In this document: piece after piece, positions 18,810 through 27,338 of the stretch
Layout: every line of letters begins with the position of its first letter
Numbering within the stretch: position 1 is the first letter of the stretch
NCBI RefSeq assembly: GCF_036885195.1
Contig: NZ_CP133656.1
Coordinates: forward strand, 2,728,001-2,792,000
Length of the DNA stretch: 64,000 nt
Reading direction: 5' to 3'
From: Pectobacterium cacticida
Lineage (GTDB): Bacteria > Pseudomonadota > Gammaproteobacteria > Enterobacterales > Enterobacteriaceae
Position numbers and translations under genes: made by a program
Notes under the pieces: model-generated
Told to the model about the DNA's origin: nothing
What the model saw: only the letters and a program-made list of their open reading frames with translations
Databases searched by the model: none

Positions 18810-20021
18810 ATGAATATTGTCGACACGTCTCGTTTTACTCTACGAACTGCACTTGGCGCACTGCTCGTCATTAGCGCCTCTTCCCTCGCCTATGGCGAAG
18901 ATATTAATCTCAAAACGATGATCCCTGGCGTCCCGCAAATCGATGCAGAATCTTATATTCTGATTGATTACAACTCGGGAAAAGTGTTGGCGGAAATGAA
19001 TGCTGACGCCCGTCGCGATCCCGCCAGTCTCACAAAAATGATGACAAGCTATGTCATTGGTCAGGCGATTAAATCAGGTAAAATTACCCCAGATGACATC
19101 GTTACCGTAGGTAAAGATGCCTGGGCGACAGGCAATCCCGTCTTCCAGGGATCTTCGCTGATGTTCCTTAAGCCTGGCGATCGTGTTCCTGTCTCTCAAC
19201 TGAACCGTGGCATTATCCTGCAATCTGGTAATGATGCCTGCGTTGCGATGGCTGACTATGTCGCCGGTAGTCAGGATGCGTTTGTTAACCTGATGAATAG
19301 CTATGTAAAAGCGCTGGGACTGAAAAACACCCATTTTGAAACCGTACACGGTCTGGACGCGCCTGGCCAATTTAGCTCGGCGCGCGATATGGCTCTGATC
19401 GGCCAAGCGCTGATCCGCGATGTTCCGGATGAGTACGCGACCTATAAAGAGAAAGAGTTCACGTTTAACAATATTCGGCAGGTTAACCGTAACGGCCTGC
19501 TATGGGACTCCAGCCTGAATGTTGACGGCATCAAAACGGGGCATACCTCCTCCGCTGGCTACAACCTGGTAGCCTCAGCGACCGAAGGTCAAATGCGGTT
19601 GATTTCGGCTGTACTCGGCGGACACAGTGCCAAAGGGCGCGAGTCAGAAAGCAAAAAGCTGCTGACCTGGGGTTTCCGTTTCTTTGAAACCGTCGCGCCG
19701 TTAAAAGCAAGCAAGGAGTTTGCCTCTGAACCGGTTTGGTTTGGCGACAGCGATCGGGTTGCGCTTGGTGTAGAGAAAGACGCCTATTTGACCATTCCCC
19801 GTGGTCGAATGAAAGACCTGAAGGCAAGCTACATTCTGAATAATACCGAACTGCATGCGCCGTTAGCCAAAAATCAGGTCGTGGGCACGATCAATTTTCA
19901 ATTGGATGGAAAAACCATCGATCAGCGTCCGCTCGTGGTCATGAAAGAAGTGAAGGAAGGTGGATTCTTTGGTCGAATAATCGACCACATTAAACTGATG
20001 TTCCATCACTGGTTCGGTTAA
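18810..20021 (+). CDS. dacA: D-alanyl-D-alanine carboxypeptidase DacA (PBP5)
   Basis: A 403-residue low-molecular-weight PBP that removes the terminal D-Ala of peptidoglycan stems in the periplasm. A signal peptide of about 30 residues ends near AYGED. The three active-site motifs are SLTK (about residue 73), SGN (about 139) and KTG (about 242). The C-terminal amphipathic helix (GGFFGRIIDHIKLMFHHWFG) anchors the protein to the inner membrane. Confidence 0.96.
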   Translation: MNIVDTSRFTLRTALGALLVISASSLAYGEDINLKTMIPGVPQIDAESYILIDYNSGKVLAEMNADARRDPASLTKMMTSYVIGQAIKSGKITPDDIVTVGKDAWATGNPVFQGSSLMFLKPGDRVPVSQLNRGIILQSGNDACVAMADYVAGSQDAFVNLMNSYVKALGLKNTHFETVHGLDAPGQFSSARDMALIGQALIRDVPDEYATYKEKEFTFNNIRQVNRNGLLWDSSLNVDGIKTGHTSSAGYNLVASATEGQMRLISAVLGGHSAKGRESESKKLLTWGFRFFETVAPLKASKEFASEPVWFGDSDRVALGVEKDAYLTIPRGRMKDLKASYILNNTELHAPLAKNQVVGTINFQLDGKTIDQRPLVVMKEVKEGGFFGRIIDHIKLMFHHWFG

Positions 20022-20067
20022 CCCACCGACTTGCCTTAAGCTAAAACGTCCCCACATACATCTTATA

Positions 20068-20101
20068 CACCACTTCCGCCGCGCGCGGAGGTGGTGTTTT
20101 T
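20068..20101 (+). terminator. Intrinsic terminator after dacA
   Basis: CACCACTTCCGC (20068-20079) and GCGGAGGTGGTG (20085-20096) form a 12-base-pair stem with one G-U pair, followed by TTTTT. Confidence 0.85.
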
Positions 20102-20171
20102 AGTATCATGTCATGATACCAAGCCAATGCAGTCAGCACACTGCCGATACTACACGTTTTCTGGAGCAGAC

Positions 20172-20435
20172 ATGAAAACCAAATTAAACGAATTGCTTGA
20201 ATTTCCATGTGTTTTTACTTACAAAGTGATGGGGGAAGCCAAACCAGAGCTTGTCGATCTGGTCGTTGAGGTTGTGCAGCGTCATGCCCCTGGTGACTAT
20301 ACGCCACAGGTAAAACCGAGCAGTAAAGGCAATTATCACTCCGTCTCGATTACCATCACGGCGACCCACATTGAGCAGGTGGAAACCCTGTACGAAGAAC
20401 TGGGTAACATCGACATCGTGCGTATGGTGTTATAA
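20172..20435 (+). CDS. ybeD: DUF493 protein YbeD
   Basis: An 87-residue small ferredoxin-like-fold protein of the YbeD/DUF493 family, conserved between dacA and lipB in enterobacteria. Its function is unknown; a link to lipoate metabolism is suggested only by location. ATG 20172 is preceded by TGGAGCAG and gives the family length, so the open frame upstream to 20091 is not used. Confidence 0.93.
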   Translation: MKTKLNELLEFPCVFTYKVMGEAKPELVDLVVEVVQRHAPGDYTPQVKPSSKGNYHSVSITITATHIEQVETLYEELGNIDIVRMVL

Positions 20436-20547
20436 ATACGATGGGAAGACGATAGCGCGAAAATAGCGAGTGTGGTCGGGGTTGTCAAAGTGCTGTTCGC
20501 TGAGCGCGCCCGCCGCTATAATCTTTCCACCTTCCCTTAACCTGAAG

Positions 20548-21231
20548 ATGACACACTTGCTACAGGATAAGATCACTATACGTCATCTCGGCGTACAACC
20601 GTATGAACCCGTCTCGCTGGCGATGCATAACTTCACCGACCAACGTGATGATAAGACCCCAGATGAACTTTGGCTGGTGCAGCATCCCCGCGTGTTCACG
20701 CAAGGCCAGGCAGGAAAAGCGGAACATATTCTTATGCCTGGCGACATTCCTGTCATTCAAAGTGACAGGGGCGGTCAGGTGACCTATCACGGCCCAGGAC
20801 AACAGATTATGTACGTGCTGATTGACCTGAAGCGCCGCAGACTTGGCGTGCGTCAACTCGTCACCGCCATTGAAAATACGGTGATTGGTACGCTGGCGCA
20901 CTTCCAGATTGACGCCCATGCCCGCCCTGATGCACCTGGCGTTTATGTAGGTAAGCGGAAAATTTGCTCCCTCGGGTTACGCATTCGGCGAGGCTGCTCT
21001 TTTCATGGGCTCGCGCTCAATGTCGATATGGATCTCTCCCCATTTCTGCGAATCAACCCGTGTGGTTATGCGGGGATGGAAATGACGCAAATCAGCGATC
21101 TGGTGCCGGGCGTTACGCTAGATGACACTGCACCTGTGTTGGTGAACACTTTTTTACAACTCGTCGGCTATTCCGATCCCGCTCATCTATTATGGGATTT
21201 GGGCAAGCAGGGTGATCCCCTCCCCGGCTAA
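20548..21231 (+). CDS. lipB: Lipoyl(octanoyl) transferase LipB
   Basis: LipB transfers octanoate from acyl carrier protein to lipoyl domains. The motif RGGQVTYHGPGQ and the catalytic pair (Lys in KICSLGLRIRRG, Cys in INPCGYAGM) are present. I start at ATG 20548 (227 residues). A TTG at 20557 would give an N-terminus LQDKI that aligns exactly with the E. coli start and cannot be excluded. lipA follows on the same strand after 224 bases. Confidence 0.94.
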   Translation: MTHLLQDKITIRHLGVQPYEPVSLAMHNFTDQRDDKTPDELWLVQHPRVFTQGQAGKAEHILMPGDIPVIQSDRGGQVTYHGPGQQIMYVLIDLKRRRLGVRQLVTAIENTVIGTLAHFQIDAHARPDAPGVYVGKRKICSLGLRIRRGCSFHGLALNVDMDLSPFLRINPCGYAGMEMTQISDLVPGVTLDDTAPVLVNTFLQLVGYSDPAHLLWDLGKQGDPLPG

Positions 21232-21349
21232 CCCGTTATTCCCGTCAATAAACCATAATCGATCAGGCGATCTTAATTTGTTAAATTACATTTTATTCAC
21301 ATAATTTCTTCATTTTGATCGCGCAAAGGCTGATTGTGGCTAGGCAAGA

Positions 21350-21358
21350 TGATATAAT
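21350..21358 (+). promoter_or_regulatory. Candidate extended -10 promoter for lipA
   Basis: TGATATAAT (TG-N-TATAAT) is a consensus extended -10 element in the AT-rich lipB-lipA spacer, 98 bases before the lipA ATG. The matching -35 is weak, as is common for extended -10 promoters. Confidence 0.5.
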
Positions 21359-21455
21359 TTTTGTAGTTTTTAAAAAAAGTTTAGCAAAAAACATCATCCT
21401 TTGAATTTCTTTTTAAGATTCAAAGAAACGATTCAGAACTGGAACTTACGCAAAC

Positions 21456-22421
21456 ATGAGTAAACCGATTCAGATCGAACGCGGCGTCAAGTACCGCGAT
21501 GCCGATAAAATGGCGCTAATCCCGGTGCGTACCGTCGTTACCGAACGCCAGGAGCTTCTGCGCAAACCTGAATGGATGAAGATTAAGCTTCCGGCTGATT
21601 CCAGCCGCATTCAGGGAATCAAAGCGGCCATGCGTAAAAATGGGTTGCACTCTGTTTGCGAAGAAGCATCCTGTCCAAATCTAGCCGAGTGTTTCAACCA
21701 TGGCACCGCCACGTTTATGATTTTGGGTGCCATTTGCACGCGTCGCTGCCCGTTCTGCGATGTTGCCCATGGTCGTCCGCTTACGCCAGACGCTAATGAG
21801 CCAGAAAAACTGGCACAAACCATTCATGATATGGGTTTACGCTATGTTGTGATTACCTCGGTGGACCGAGATGACCTGCGCGATGGTGGCGCTCAGCACT
21901 TTGCCGACTGTATTAGCGCTATTCGCCGCAAAAACCCAAACATTCGCATCGAAACACTGGTGCCAGATTTCCGTGGTCGGATGGATCGCGCGTTGGAGAT
22001 CCTCACCGCCACGCCGCCGGACGTGTTCAACCATAATCTGGAAAACGTTCCGCGTGTTTATCGTCAGGTTCGGCCTGGCGCAAACTATGAATGGTCTCTG
22101 AAACTGCTAGAAAACTTTAAAAAAGCGCATCCGAATATCCCAACGAAATCGGGCCTGATGGTTGGATTAGGGGAGACAAACGCTGAGATCGTAGAGGTGA
22201 TGCGTGACCTGCGCCGCCATGGAGTGACAATGCTAACGCTGGGACAATATTTACAGCCGAGCCGTCACCATTTGCCGGTACAACGTTACGTCAGCCCGGA
22301 TGAATTTGCTGAGATGAAAGCCGAAGCGATGGCGATGGGCTTTACCCATGCGGCGTGCGGCCCGTTTGTTCGCTCGTCTTATCATGCCGACCTTCAGGCA
22401 AAAGGCATCGAAGTAAAATAA
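21456..22421 (+). CDS. lipA: Lipoyl synthase LipA (radical SAM)
   Basis: A 321-residue radical SAM enzyme that inserts two sulfurs into protein-bound octanoate. The SAM-cluster motif is C-TRR-C-PF-C (about residues 94-101). The auxiliary cluster cysteines are in CEEASCPNLAEC (about 68-79), with the sacrificial Ser of FVRSSYHA near the C-terminus. Length equals the E. coli protein. Confidence 0.97.
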   Translation: MSKPIQIERGVKYRDADKMALIPVRTVVTERQELLRKPEWMKIKLPADSSRIQGIKAAMRKNGLHSVCEEASCPNLAECFNHGTATFMILGAICTRRCPFCDVAHGRPLTPDANEPEKLAQTIHDMGLRYVVITSVDRDDLRDGGAQHFADCISAIRRKNPNIRIETLVPDFRGRMDRALEILTATPPDVFNHNLENVPRVYRQVRPGANYEWSLKLLENFKKAHPNIPTKSGLMVGLGETNAEIVEVMRDLRRHGVTMLTLGQYLQPSRHHLPVQRYVSPDEFAEMKAEAMAMGFTHAACGPFVRSSYHADLQAKGIEVK

Positions 22422-22460
22422 ACGCACATAGGTTTTTACACATTTTTGTTGCGATAATAC

Positions 22461-22484
22461 ACGGACGGCAATCGCCGTCCGTTT
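22461..22484. terminator. Terminator shared by lipA and tatE
   Basis: ACGGACGGC and GCCGTCCGT form a nine-base-pair stem with an AATC loop and a short T run on the plus strand. It lies between the convergent lipA and tatE genes and could stop both. Confidence 0.7.
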
Positions 22485-22500
22485 CATTATGTAGCCGCTA

Positions 22501-22698
22501 TCAGGATTCTTTATGCGTCGAATCATTCAGCTCCGCCGTGTCATTCGTCTTTACGGGCTGCTCGTCATTCATCGCTTTCTTAAACCCTTTTATCGCCGCG
22601 CCCAAATCTCCCCCCAGATTACGCAGTTTATTCGTACCAAATAGCAATATGATTAATGCGCCAATGACCAACAATTTGGCAATACTAATACCTTCCAT
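22501..22698 (-). CDS. tatE: Sec-independent translocase TatE
   Basis: A 65-residue TatA/TatE-family protein: one N-terminal membrane helix (ISIAKLLVIGALIILLFG), the conserved FG hinge, and an amphipathic helix (KLRNLGGDLGAAIKGF). It forms or supports the twin-arginine translocation pore. Position next to lipA and the short length favour TatE over TatA. The gene is on the minus strand here, convergent with lipA, unlike the arrangement I recall for E. coli. Confidence 0.92.
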   Translation of the reverse strand: MEGISIAKLLVIGALIILLFGTNKLRNLGGDLGAAIKGFKKAMNDEQPVKTNDTAELNDSTHKES

Positions 22699-22900
22699 AC
22701 ACGCCTACCTCATTGACAGATGCTGGAGACGCCAGCAATCGCGAACGCTATTGTTGAGATAACTTTCCTGTATCCTCTATCTAAAACCTTATGTCGCGCG
22801 ATACAATCGTCATCTGTAACAAAATGAAACGCCGAGGGTGTGCATTAACATCCCTTTACGAGTGCCCACTCTTGCCTTACTACAACAATTCCTGACAAGG
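22699..22900. other. tatE-crcB intergenic, upstream of riboswitch
   Basis: This part of the divergent spacer should hold the tatE and crcB promoters. No gene, repeat or clear promoter consensus stands out. Confidence 0.35.
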
Positions 22901-23012
22901 GCGTAGACTTTTATAACGATAAGGAGATGACATACCTCCCTGCCCTGCTCGGCCAACCCGCTACAGGCCTGAAGAAAGGGTATAACCGCCACTAGGCTGA
23001 TGATGTCTACGC
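22901..23012 (+). ncRNA. Fluoride riboswitch (crcB motif)
   Basis: Upstream of crcB the conserved aptamer parts are visible. GGAGATG-ACAT-ACCTCC (22923-22939) is the GGNGAUG hairpin. AACCGCC is at 22984-22990 and CTGATGATGTCTAC at 22997-23010. GACAT (22928-22932) can pair with ATGTC (23003-23007), as in known crcB RNAs. The aptamer senses fluoride and controls the exporter gene 77 bases downstream. The stretch between the two conserved parts is longer than the minimal aptamer. GCGTAGAC at 22901-22908 is complementary to GTCTACGC at 23005-23012 and may form an outer or competing stem. Confidence 0.85.
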
Positions 23013-23086
23013 TCACCTCGCAGAAGGGAACGTAGTATCCTGCTCAACTCGCTGCGAGATCGTAAAAATAACCCAGGAAAATTTCT

Positions 23087-23470
23087 ATGTTCAGTACGTT
23101 ACTCGCGGTATTTATTGGTGGTGGCATCGGCAGCGTGGCGCGCTGGCAGCTCGGCGTAAAATTTAACCAGCTTTATCCTACATTGCCGCTAGGTACGCTG
23201 CTTGCCAACCTGTTAGGGGCCTTCGTGATCGGCGGCACGCTCGCTTTTTTCCTGCGCTATCCTTATCTCGATCAAAACTGGAAAATCTTCATTACTACCG
23301 GGCTATGCGGGGGATTGACGACATTCTCAACATTTTCCGCCGAGGTAGTCATGCTCATACAAAGCGGCCATTTGGCGGCGGCGGGGGTGCATTTGCTATT
23401 GAATCTGGCTGGATCATTACTCATGACCGCGCTGGCGTTTGCGCTAGTGAGCGGATTAACAACGCATTAA
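23087..23470 (+). CDS. crcB: Fluoride channel CrcB (Fluc)
   Basis: A 127-residue membrane protein with four helices that works as an antiparallel dimer to expel fluoride. Family motifs are GGGIGSVARW near the N-terminus, LGTLLANLLGAF and GLCGGLTTFSTF. AGGAAAA lies before the ATG. The fluoride riboswitch upstream confirms its role. Confidence 0.96.
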   Translation: MFSTLLAVFIGGGIGSVARWQLGVKFNQLYPTLPLGTLLANLLGAFVIGGTLAFFLRYPYLDQNWKIFITTGLCGGLTTFSTFSAEVVMLIQSGHLAAAGVHLLLNLAGSLLMTALAFALVSGLTTH

Positions 23471-23533
23471 CGATGATCCTTTGACACGCTCACGCAGGCG
23501 CCCTGAACGGCTTCCGGACGACGCATCTGTGAT

Positions 23534-23558
23534 AAAAAAAAGCCCGCGCAAGGCGGGC
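23534..23558 (-). terminator. Intrinsic terminator, minus strand
   Basis: Read on the minus strand, GCCCGC and GCGGGC pair around a five-base loop and are followed by seven or eight T. It lies 200 bases downstream of the pvcB stop, on the same strand, so it ends either the pvcAB transcript or a separate small RNA. Confidence 0.85.
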
Positions 23559-23627
23559 AAAGTCATTCTAATGACAGGGATGGTACTAACACAACACTCA
23601 CAGGGATATGAGGTACTGACAAGGGAT
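23534..23627 (-). ncRNA. Candidate small RNA or pvcAB 3'UTR RNA
   Basis: An extended -10 element on the minus strand (TGC-TATAGT, bases 23634-23642) would start a transcript near 23627 that ends about 94 bases later at a strong intrinsic terminator. No open frame in it looks real. No known sRNA was recognised. It may instead be only the 3'UTR of the pvcAB mRNA. The -35 is poor. Confidence 0.35.
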
Positions 23628-23759
23628 GAAAAGACTATAGCAAGCCAAATGTATAGTAGTGTCATGCACGCGTAAGGTTACTCTACCGGTTGTAAAACTA
23701 CATTGGCACTGCCGATTATTACGAACACACTGCATCATATTAACCGCGTCTTCGTTCCT

Positions 23760-24611
23760 CTAAGCCGCGCTATCAATACCGCTATTCACGCAAACCGGCG
23801 TCCCCTGGATATGCACACGTTGCAGATGGCGTGCGGAATGTGCCGTAAAAGCCTCACGCCCATGCAGTAACGAGAAGTTGTCCGCCACCACAATGTCGCC
23901 CTGTTGCCATTGGTGCGCATAATAATAGCGGGGATCGTAGAGATGCTGGCGTAACGTTTCCCTAAAGGCATTTTGCCTATTCGGAGCGACGTTATGGTAT
24001 TCCAAAGCGTGCTGATTTAGGAAACGCTCCCCTTCGATCGGCGGTTCGTTATAACGCATAATTTCCCCGTGACCGTTGGGATGAGGGACAATTAAAGGAG
24101 AGGTAACCTTACCCCCATAGTGAGCAACAGCTTTAATACGGTAAGTGACTGAAACGCTTCGCCATTCATCGACTAATTTGGCGTCAGCTTCTGCCAACAG
24201 ACGCGTCGTATCGACAAAGGTTGTTCGTCCGCCTTGATCCTGTCCCGGCGCGGATACGCAGTGAAATAGTTGAAATTCAGGAATCGTGGGTTTGTACATT
24301 CCATCCCAGTGTAACGGTACGTAACTATTATCAAAGATATGATCCTTGGTATCCTCGTGCGCTTTCACATCCAGCACGGCACCGAAAGGCCACATCATAA
24401 TGTCCCCCCAATGGCTGGCATACTCGGTCAGAATGTCGGGATCGGAGAAACCGGACGAAAACCCACGCAATACCAAAAGATGATAATCTCTGGCGAGCTG
24501 GCGGAGTTTGTCAATCGGTAATGTGTTAATGCTCTGTTCCGATGTCGTTGGCGTCAGTAGTGCGCCAAACGGGGAGAGCGATTCAATGCGGTAGTTTTTA
24601 TTTTCCATCAT
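23760..24611 (-). CDS. pvcB: Isonitrile-modifying Fe(II)/2-oxoglutarate oxygenase (PvcB/IsnB-like)
   Basis: A 283-residue TauD/TfdA-fold dioxygenase. The iron ligands are visible: HWD (LHWDGM, about residue 101) and the distal His in LLHGREAF, with the 2-oxoglutarate-binding Arg in RHLQRVHI near the end. The upstream gene is an isonitrile synthase, so this is the PvcB/IsnB partner, which oxidises an isocyano-amino acid. In Erwinia and Xenorhabdus homologues it decarboxylates to a vinyl isonitrile; in Pseudomonas it gives the unsaturated acid. Which applies here cannot be read from sequence by eye. Start chosen at ATG 24611, six bases after AAGGA; an ATG six bases earlier is too close to it. 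Confidence 0.85.
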   Translation of the reverse strand: MMENKNYRIESLSPFGALLTPTTSEQSINTLPIDKLRQLARDYHLLVLRGFSSGFSDPDILTEYASHWGDIMMWPFGAVLDVKAHEDTKDHIFDNSYVPLHWDGMYKPTIPEFQLFHCVSAPGQDQGGRTTFVDTTRLLAEADAKLVDEWRSVSVTYRIKAVAHYGGKVTSPLIVPHPNGHGEIMRYNEPPIEGERFLNQHALEYHNVAPNRQNAFRETLRQHLYDPRYYYAHQWQQGDIVVADNFSLLHGREAFTAHSARHLQRVHIQGTPVCVNSGIDSAA

Positions 24612-24673
24612 GGACATTCCTTTATAAGATGACGTTATTGATACTGCGGTGACCCATAAAACGAAACATTGGC

Positions 24674-25630
24674 TTACGCCACATCCGACCGTTTAACGAC
24701 GTAATAACTAGGCGTACCACGGATCTCCACGATTTCGCCCCCCAATTGCTGGGCATCGGCATTCTTCATTAACACAAACTGACCATTCACATTAGCGGCA
24801 ACGCCATGCCAGGGCGTCAACCAATCGTCCTTGGTCGGCATCATGTGAATCCCTAACTTCAGGCTATCTGAGGGTTGAGGATGAATAGATAAACGGATAG
24901 CATCGGGAAATTGCTCAGCAAGCAGACTCCCCCACGCCCAACTACGTTGAATAACGCCACACGCGCGTTTTTTAGCATCTTTTTGCAGCGCCGCGTTAGA
25001 GCCGGTATAGCTAGGTCTTTGGCTGTCCTCGTAAAGGAAGCGTGTGATGGAGCGATAAAGCTGCAAGCCCTCAGCGCTTCGCATAAGCAGTGCCTTAATC
25101 GCTGCCTCTGATTCCGCATAATCCGCAACCAGTCTTTGGCGAAGATGATCATAGTCTGCCGTTAGCGACGCCATGTTTTCTACATCCTTAAGATTAAAGA
25201 CGCTAAGGTGAACGGCCCCCAACTCATGCAGTAAATTTTCGATTCCGGCCTGATAAGAATTAATTGTTTCGTCGCTGGTTCCAATCAGATCGCCAAAAAC
25301 ATGCCCATCCGAACAAATACGGATTTGCGCGCCTGGCGGATAATAAAGCTGAATTCGCTGACATAATGAATTCAAAAATATCAGAGACAAGCGTTCTGCC
25401 ATATCCGGCGTTTTCCCCAGTACCTTATAAGGACTGGGAGATTTTACCGGGAACGCCGGTAATATAAGTTCAATACGACGACCTGTTTCAACAAAAGCAA
25501 GGATCCTGGGCAATTGGACTTGAGCCACCTCGGATTCCTCTTCACTGATTGACTTTGTCGGATGGGTATATCTACGCCGATATTGTATTAACTCTTTTAA
25601 TATCAGCGATGAAACTAATTTATTATCCAT
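24674..25630 (-). CDS. pvcA: Isonitrile synthase (PvcA/IsnA/DIT1 family)
   Basis: A 318-residue protein of the PvcA/DIT1 family, which converts the amino group of tyrosine or tryptophan to an isonitrile using ribulose-5-phosphate as the carbon source. The family hallmark RICSDGHVFGD is near residue 100, and basic and aromatic residues typical of the fold follow. The gene lies 62 bases upstream of pvcB on the same strand, the standard operon order. I start at ATG 25630; a TTG at 25642 is in frame but sits too close to the AGAGG site. Upstream DNA is markedly AT-rich. No glycosyltransferase follows, unlike rhabduscin-type clusters. Confidence 0.87.
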   Translation of the reverse strand: MDNKLVSSLILKELIQYRRRYTHPTKSISEEESEVAQVQLPRILAFVETGRRIELILPAFPVKSPSPYKVLGKTPDMAERLSLIFLNSLCQRIQLYYPPGAQIRICSDGHVFGDLIGTSDETINSYQAGIENLLHELGAVHLSVFNLKDVENMASLTADYDHLRQRLVADYAESEAAIKALLMRSAEGLQLYRSITRFLYEDSQRPSYTGSNAALQKDAKKRACGVIQRSWAWGSLLAEQFPDAIRLSIHPQPSDSLKLGIHMMPTKDDWLTPWHGVAANVNGQFVLMKNADAQQLGGEIVEIRGTPSYYVVKRSDVA

Positions 25631-26087
25631 AGTAGCCAACAAACCTCTTTAACTTAAAATAAATAAAAAAACAACATAATGTAAACATAGAAACAATAGA
25701 ATAATTTTTAGGTTGGCGTACAAAAAAAAACTGAATAACACATTCAGTTTTTTTATTTGTTAGGCTAATTATTATAAATTGATATTATTAATAATTAAAT
25801 TTCAAATGTGTCATTGTATTAAAAAACAATCACCTACCGTTACAGAAAGCAGAAAACACAATACATTGGATATAAACTCCATTCCCAAAGGATTATATTT
25901 TACTGAAATATAGGATAAATAATGGGCTTTGGTTTTATTGGTATTGAATGTTACTGAATAGAATTCACTACTCGCTTTTACGGAAAAGAAAGAATACTCG
26001 GGCTTACGATACGAAAGTAAATGACTAACATACGTCCTATTAAGGAGAAATGGCAGGCACGACACCTGCCATGAGATATGCCAATAC
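25631..26087. promoter_or_regulatory. AT-rich pvcA upstream region
   Basis: This 457-base spacer is clearly more AT-rich than the flanking genes. The part next to pvcA (25631-25721) must hold its promoter. A bidirectional terminator lies at 25722-25754, and a second hairpin (ATGGCAGG and CCTGCCAT, about 26049-26072) follows the frsA stop. AT-richness is typical of acquired, H-NS-bound DNA. The only longer open frame inside (25811-26065) does not look like a gene. Confidence 0.5.
25722..25754. terminator. Bidirectional intrinsic terminator between pvcA and frsA
   Basis: ACTGAAT (25730-25736) and ATTCAGT (25742-25748) form a seven-base-pair stem, with a run of A on the left and a run of T on the right. 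It can insulate the pvc operon from frsA transcription. Confidence 0.8.
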
Positions 26088-27338
26088 TTAATTCATTTTA
26101 TCCTGTAACCATCGGCTAATTTGCTGAAGTGCGCGGTGGAAATTCTGGTAAACCGGAGAGAAATTAACGGGCAACAGCTTCCCTTGTATAGACGAATTCA
26201 CGATCAGGCAGGCTTCTTCCTTCGGGCATAAAAGATCGTTATCCCAGTAACCCGCCAGCATCGGCGTCGAACAACGACGCCCCAATAGCCCTTGCGTTTT
26301 CAACGAATAGCGTCCTAGTTCAATTTTCAACGCGGCATCTGTCGAAAACGGCATACCCAGGCGGCTCGCCAACACATCCATAAACATATTCGGTACTTGC
26401 TGCTGACGATTCGGATCGGTTAACAGATGGTGCACCACCGGGCCAAGACAGGCTATGCCGCGTAAACGTTGCGGTTCCAGATAAGCCAATCGGACGGCAA
26501 TGTTGGCGCCAAAACGGAAGCCAAACGCCACCGTACGGGAATGATCGACCCACGGAACATCCGGCAGCGCACGTAGAACCTGCTGATGCAAAAAACTGGA
26601 ATCCTGCGTTAACTTCCAGCGAGAAGAAAACCCTACGGAAGGAACGTCTATCGTCAACATTGCCATGCCTGCTGGCGCGAAATAGTCCTGAAACAGACGA
26701 TGATAATCATTCTGCAACATATCCAGGCTACCGCAGATAAGTACGGTAGGGAAAGGCGCTTTCCCTTGCGATGGCATATGCAAAAAGCCGGTCAGCGTGC
26801 CGCCGCCGCTGATGGGAAAAGTCAGTTCTCTGAGCTCATAAGGCAGGTATTTAGCGGCTTCCTCATAAGCGCGATTCGCCAGCGTTTGTGCCTGCTCCGC
26901 CAGATCATCACCCTTGATATGCGGATAAGCGGCAATACTGTAGAGGTTAGCCGCGTTCAACCAAAACTGTCCGGTTTGCGCTTCATTACCGCCTTCTATA
27001 GCCCGCTGCTGCCAGCGAGCGCCTTGCTTTGCCCACTCATAAATCCAGTTGCCGCCCCGGTAGCCAATTACCGTATCCAGTAATCGCTCGTCGCTTCTGT
27101 CTGCCTTACTGGCAGCAATACGTGACAGCACGTCTTCGATTTCCCACGGATCGACGCCACGCCAAATCCACATCAGTCGGTTAATCATACGATACCAACT
27201 GTGGGTTTTCTCTCCCTCCAGCGTAGAATGCAGCCCTGGTTCATCTTGGCTATTCCACGTCCGTCTGACCAGCGTCGAGGTTTCGGGATGCTTGAATGAG
27301 GGTTTGAATAGAGCTTCAGACAGGTTAGCTTGCGCCAC
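26088..27338 (-). CDS. frsA: Fermentation-respiration switch protein FrsA (YafA)
   Basis: A 416-residue alpha/beta-hydrolase-fold protein that in E. coli and Vibrio binds unphosphorylated EIIA-Glc and shifts cells toward fermentation. The position of the usual GxSxG nucleophile reads GFRFG, as in the family, so it is not a classical esterase. Start chosen at GTG 27338 because GGAGG lies five bases upstream and the resulting MAQANLSEALFKP matches the known N-terminus. An ATG at 27374 would add 12 unconserved residues. Confidence 0.92.
   Translation of the reverse strand: MAQANLSEALFKPSFKHPETSTLVRRTWNSQDEPGLHSTLEGEKTHSWYRMINRLMWIWRGVDPWEIEDVLSRIAASKADRSDERLLDTVIGYRGGNWIYEWAKQGARWQQRAIEGGNEAQTGQFWLNAANLYSIAAYPHIKGDDLAEQAQTLANRAYEEAAKYLPYELRELTFPISGGGTLTGFLHMPSQGKAPFPTVLICGSLDMLQNDYHRLFQDYFAPAGMAMLTIDVPSVGFSSRWKLTQDSSFLHQQVLRALPDVPWVDHSRTVAFGFRFGANIAVRLAYLEPQRLRGIACLGPVVHHLLTDPNRQQQVPNMFMDVLASRLGMPFSTDAALKIELGRYSLKTQGLLGRRCSTPMLAGYWDNDLLCPKEEACLIVNSSIQGKLLPVNFSPVYQNFHRALQQISRWLQDKMN

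Noticed and set aside
23456..23665. 69-codon open frame on the minus strand after crcB with a hydrophobic N-terminus
   Set aside because: It resembles a small toxic peptide only superficially; it has no ribosome site, runs through a strong terminator and overlaps the end of crcB.
25811..26065. 84-codon open frame on the minus strand between pvcA and frsA
   Set aside because: AT-rich spacer, no ribosome site, no recognisable family, and overlaps the hairpin after frsA.
26481..26531. frsA as a degraded esterase because the GxSxG serine is missing
   Set aside because: GFRFG at this position is normal for FrsA, so it is not a mutation in this strain.
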